Positions 7,723-9,003 of a stretch of 9,003 nucleotides of DNA are shown here, in pieces. The translations under genes and the position numbers were made by a program. This DNA is from Methanosarcinales archaeon ex4572_44 (lineage in GTDB: Archaea; Halobacteriota; Methanosarcinia; Methanosarcinales; EX4572-44). The notes under the pieces are model-generated. The model was not told where the DNA came from and searched no databases. It worked only from the letters and a program-made list of their open reading frames with translations. The stretch covers positions 1 through 9,003 of the forward strand of contig NJEL02000045.1 of the NCBI GenBank assembly GCA_002254825.2. The letters are read 5' to 3'. Within the stretch, counting starts at the first letter, position 1; every line of letters begins with the position of its first letter.

Positions 7723-8010
7723 AGACTATGGTTAGTGGACATGGCACGGTAGGAAAGCGCGTGGCAGATACTGTCGTGTTTCACTCCGATGTGGAATTAA
7801 TTGACGTAGCGAAGACGCACTCAAACTTCGAGGCTTGGATGATTGATGTTTGAGAAAGAATATACGCTGTAGGTGCTTGCTGGCAGAGAATCCGATTTTA
7901 GGCTAATATGGATACCAGTGTTGCTATGATATGCTCAAAGAGGCAGTGTTGTGGTTGACTGCACTCCAGACGAGTTTTGTGCACAGAACAAACACGAACA
8001 GGTAGGATAG
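7719..8010 (+). pseudogene. Archaeal type II glyceraldehyde-3-phosphate dehydrogenase, N-terminal relic
   Basis: From a GTG at 7719 the frame reads VKTMVSGHGTVGKRVADTV and then VELIDVAKTHSNFEAWM. This matches the NAD(P)-binding start of archaeal GAPDH (the GxGTxGKRVAD loop and the KT-x-x-NFEA segment). The frame stops at 7851. A shift of one base recovers FEKEYTL, a TAG at 7870, then GRESDF. Other frames give DMLKEA and finally VVVDCTPDEFCAQNKHE (about 7940-8000), which fits the VVDCTP block of the same family. Thus about the first 100 residues are present in broken pieces. The catalytic-cysteine region and the rest of the roughly 340-residue enzyme are absent, and a stop follows at 8008. It begins inside the last codons of the preceding pseudogene, so the two were joined by rearrangement or decay. 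Confidence 0.75.
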
Positions 8011-8013
8011 CAA

Positions 8014-8364
8014 GTGAAAGCTCTTTTTTACATCTCAGGCAAAGCCGTTCAGCACGTGGGCTGTAGACTTAGGGTTACCTCCGCGTTGATCACCGCAGGG
8101 TTTGAGAAAGGCGGGGCTTTTAACATGCCGGACGGCAGGGTGGAGGTTGTGCTGGAGGGCAGGAAAGAGGATATAGAAAGGGTGCATAAGGACATATCCG
8201 ATAACCTTATTAGCTGGCTTAAAAAAGATGCTGATGACGTTAATAAGCTGGTTGAAAAAATAGGCAACCCTGGGATTAAAGTCAGTGATCTGGAATATGA
8301 TGAGGATATTCTTGTTCTTGATATTGGTTTGTTTAGCCATTCTCTGACCTTCGACCAGATATAA
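8014..8364 (+). CDS. Acylphosphatase-like protein (C-terminus probably truncated)
   Basis: The 116-residue protein starts at a GTG and has an N-terminal acylphosphatase fold: MKALFYISGKAVQHVGCRLR, where VQHVGCR corresponds to the phosphate-binding VQGVxFR loop, and FNMPDGRVEVVLEG. The catalytic pair is kept as Arg18 and Asn37, so cleavage of acyl phosphates is possible. Odd points are His14 for the usual Gly and Cys17 for the usual Phe. Residues 50-116 form an added helical region (EDIERVHKDISDNL, then VNKLVEKIGNPGIKVSDLEY) beyond the usual 90-residue domain; archaeal relatives often carry such extensions. The frame ends at DQI, and the next bases continue the likely tail one frame away. GGTAGGAT before the GTG is a weak ribosome site. 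It follows directly on the GAPDH relic and has no obvious promoter of its own. Confidence 0.75.
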   Translation: MKALFYISGKAVQHVGCRLRVTSALITAGFEKGGAFNMPDGRVEVVLEGRKEDIERVHKDISDNLISWLKKDADDVNKLVEKIGNPGIKVSDLEYDEDILVLDIGLFSHSLTFDQI

Positions 8365-8443
8365 TAAAGGTGTTGACGTGTATAAAAGCTTGGAAGGTGC
8401 TATAAGAGAACTAAACGAAACTTTACAGGGAATGAAAAAATAA
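8362..8443 (+). pseudogene. Detached C-terminal tail of the acylphosphatase-like protein
   Basis: Omitting one A in the ATATAATAAAGG stretch (about 8359-8370) lets the acylphosphatase frame run on as DQIYKGVDVYKSLEGAIREL and then NETLQGMKK, ending at TAA 8441-8443. The extra 23 or so residues would form one amphipathic helix. As it stands, the same bases could also be read as a separate 21-codon frame from GTG 8378, behind GGTG, but a split tail is the better explanation. Frameshift or sequencing error cannot be told apart here. Confidence 0.5.
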
Positions 8444-8448
8444 AAATT

Positions 8449-8463
8449 GGATGATTTTCATCC
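8449..8463 (+). other. Small hairpin GGATGA-TTT-TCATCC
   Basis: A perfect six-base stem with a three-base loop lies six bases after the stop of the acylphosphatase tail. It could slow polymerase or protect the mRNA end. No T-run follows directly, so it is not a classical terminator by itself. Confidence 0.3.
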
Positions 8464-8523
8464 CTAAACTCAGCCTAAAAATATCAAAATCAAGCCAAAC
8501 TGACCCGCCAAAATTCTAAACTA

Positions 8524-8548
8524 TTCTTATTTTTTGTTCTGTTTTTTA
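8524..8548 (+). terminator. T-rich tract, probable archaeal terminator
   Basis: Two T-runs of six or more are separated by a few bases (TTATTTTTTGTTCTGTTTTTTA). This is the kind of T-tract used by archaeal polymerase, and it lies between the acylphosphatase region and the toxin-antitoxin pair. The rest of 8444-8652 shows no gene that I can support. Confidence 0.45.
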
Positions 8549-8652
8549 CCATGATGGCGATGAATGGAAAAATGTGAAAAAAGCAAAGACCCGTTATAGG
8601 GGATCGAAACAGAATACAGAAGTTAGAACTGTTACATACAAGAACTTCAGGC

Positions 8653-8725
8653 ACATGTAAAAAATAACATGTAATACACTGCATTACACTTAAATACAAA
8701 AATTACACATACACTAACATGGTGA
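8653..8725 (+). promoter_or_regulatory. Promoter, likely operator repeats and ribosome site of the antitoxin gene
   Basis: ACATGTAA occurs twice (8653-8660 and 8667-8674), 14 bases apart start to start. It is followed by an imperfect palindrome, GTAATACACTGCATTAC (8671-8687, 14 of 17 positions symmetric). Further TACAC repeats run to about 8713. A TATA-like TTAAATA (8690-8696) lies inside this array, and GGTGA (8721-8725) is seven bases before the antitoxin ATG. Ribbon-helix-helix antitoxins usually repress their own operon through short repeated sites, so this array is a good operator candidate. That role is inference. Confidence 0.5.
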
Positions 8726-8732
8726 ATAACAC

Positions 8733-8951
8733 ATGTCCACTTCAATCAGTATTCGACTCCCAGAAGAGACAAATCAAAAAATAGAACACTTAGCTCGGAC
8801 AATAGACCGGCCAAAAACATACGTGATTAAAAAAGCAATCGAAGAATACCTCGAAGAATACGCAGATTACTTAATCGCACTGGAACGCTTGAACGACAAA
8901 AACAATAAAATCATCTCCAGCACGGAATTGAGGAATCAACTTGGCATATAA
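8733..8951 (+). CDS. Ribbon-helix-helix (CopG/RelB-type) antitoxin
   Basis: This 72-residue protein has the standard ribbon-helix-helix layout. A DNA-contacting beta strand (TSISIRLPEE, about 3-12) is followed by helix A (about 12-24, NQKIEHLARTIDR) and helix B (about 27-44, PKTYVIKKAIEEYLEEY). The C-terminal part (DYLIALERLNDKNNKIISS, then TELRNQLGI) is the toxin-binding arm seen in RelB-like antitoxins. It should bind DNA as a dimer, repress its own promoter and neutralise the toxin encoded directly downstream, whose start overlaps its last codons. A GGTGA ribosome site and a TATA-like box precede it. Type II pairs of this sort are often mobile, which fits the gene-relic setting on its left. 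Confidence 0.88.
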   Translation: MSTSISIRLPEETNQKIEHLARTIDRPKTYVIKKAIEEYLEEYADYLIALERLNDKNNKIISSTELRNQLGI

Positions 8952-9003
8952 AATCGAGTACAAATCCTCAATAGCCAACGACTTAAGAAAAATTGATAAA
9001 AAA
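8941..9003 (+). CDS. RelE/ParE-family toxin (partial, 3' end off window)
   Basis: A TTG at 8941 opens a frame overlapping the antitoxin end by 11 bases and still open at the window edge. The 21 visible residues, AYKIEYKSSIANDLRKIDKK after the start, match the N-terminus of RelE/ParE superfamily toxins (first beta strand, then the helix with DLRKIDKK). Members are about 85-95 residues, so three quarters are missing. GAGGA (8930-8934) lies six bases before the TTG, which supports this start. RelE-type toxins cut mRNA at the ribosome and ParE-type toxins act on gyrase; the visible part cannot tell them apart, though RelE is the commoner partner in archaea. Confidence 0.8.
   Translation, partial: MAYKIEYKSSIANDLRKIDKK

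Noticed and set aside
8551..8567. Possible C/D box guide RNA (ATGATGG and GCGATGA)
   Set aside because: Two C-box-like sequences are present, but D boxes (CTGA) at the right spacing are missing.
8589..8610. CRISPR-repeat-like stretch (CCCGTTATAGGGG followed by ATCGAAAC)
   Set aside because: It resembles the end of some archaeal CRISPR repeats, but I found only one copy and no regular spacing or cas gene in the window.

Overview
The window is archaeal, most likely from a methanogen- or ANME-type euryarchaeon (Halobacteriota); the genus cannot be fixed from the sequence. The evidence is a two-subunit AcnX-type phosphomevalonate dehydratase (archaeal mevalonate route), a DUF366 protein, SecF placed before SecD, a relic of an archaeal type II GAPDH, an archaeal-style acylphosphatase, TATA-box promoters at leaderless spacing, and T-tract terminators.

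Left part (1-2350, minus strand): a compact cluster reads DUF366 protein, a small membrane protein of the DUF131/TIGR00304 type, the AcnX large subunit and the AcnX small subunit (cut by the window edge). The two AcnX genes overlap by an ATGA junction. The small membrane gene is frameshifted in mid-protein. A TATA box lies about 26 nt before the internal Met of DUF366, so that Met (2319) is the better start.

Middle (2455-5984, plus strand): a COG1407-type metallophosphoesterase is transcribed divergently from the cluster and followed by T-rich terminator sequence. Next come secF and secD, overlapping by one base with their own promoter and Shine-Dalgarno sites. Together they form the SecDF membrane complex that assists the Sec translocon. 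All three genes look intact.

Right part (about 5985-9003, plus strand): an accessory, decaying zone. A metallophosphoesterase fused to an uncharacterised C-terminal domain is a multi-lesion pseudogene. It has lost the DxH and GHxH metal motifs and carries frameshifts near 6277, 6330 and 7369 and an in-frame TGA at 7594. It runs straight into a frameshifted N-terminal relic of archaeal GAPDH. An acylphosphatase follows, with its catalytic Arg and Asn kept but its C-terminal tail apparently split off by a one-base shift. After a T-rich spacer comes a type II toxin-antitoxin pair: a ribbon-helix-helix antitoxin preceded by repeats that could be its operator, and a RelE/ParE-like toxin overlapping it and cut by the window edge.

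No intact new system is visible. The most interesting signals are the broken phosphoesterase fusion, whose intact relatives may be a defence or signalling protein, and the cluster of relics beside a toxin-antitoxin module.
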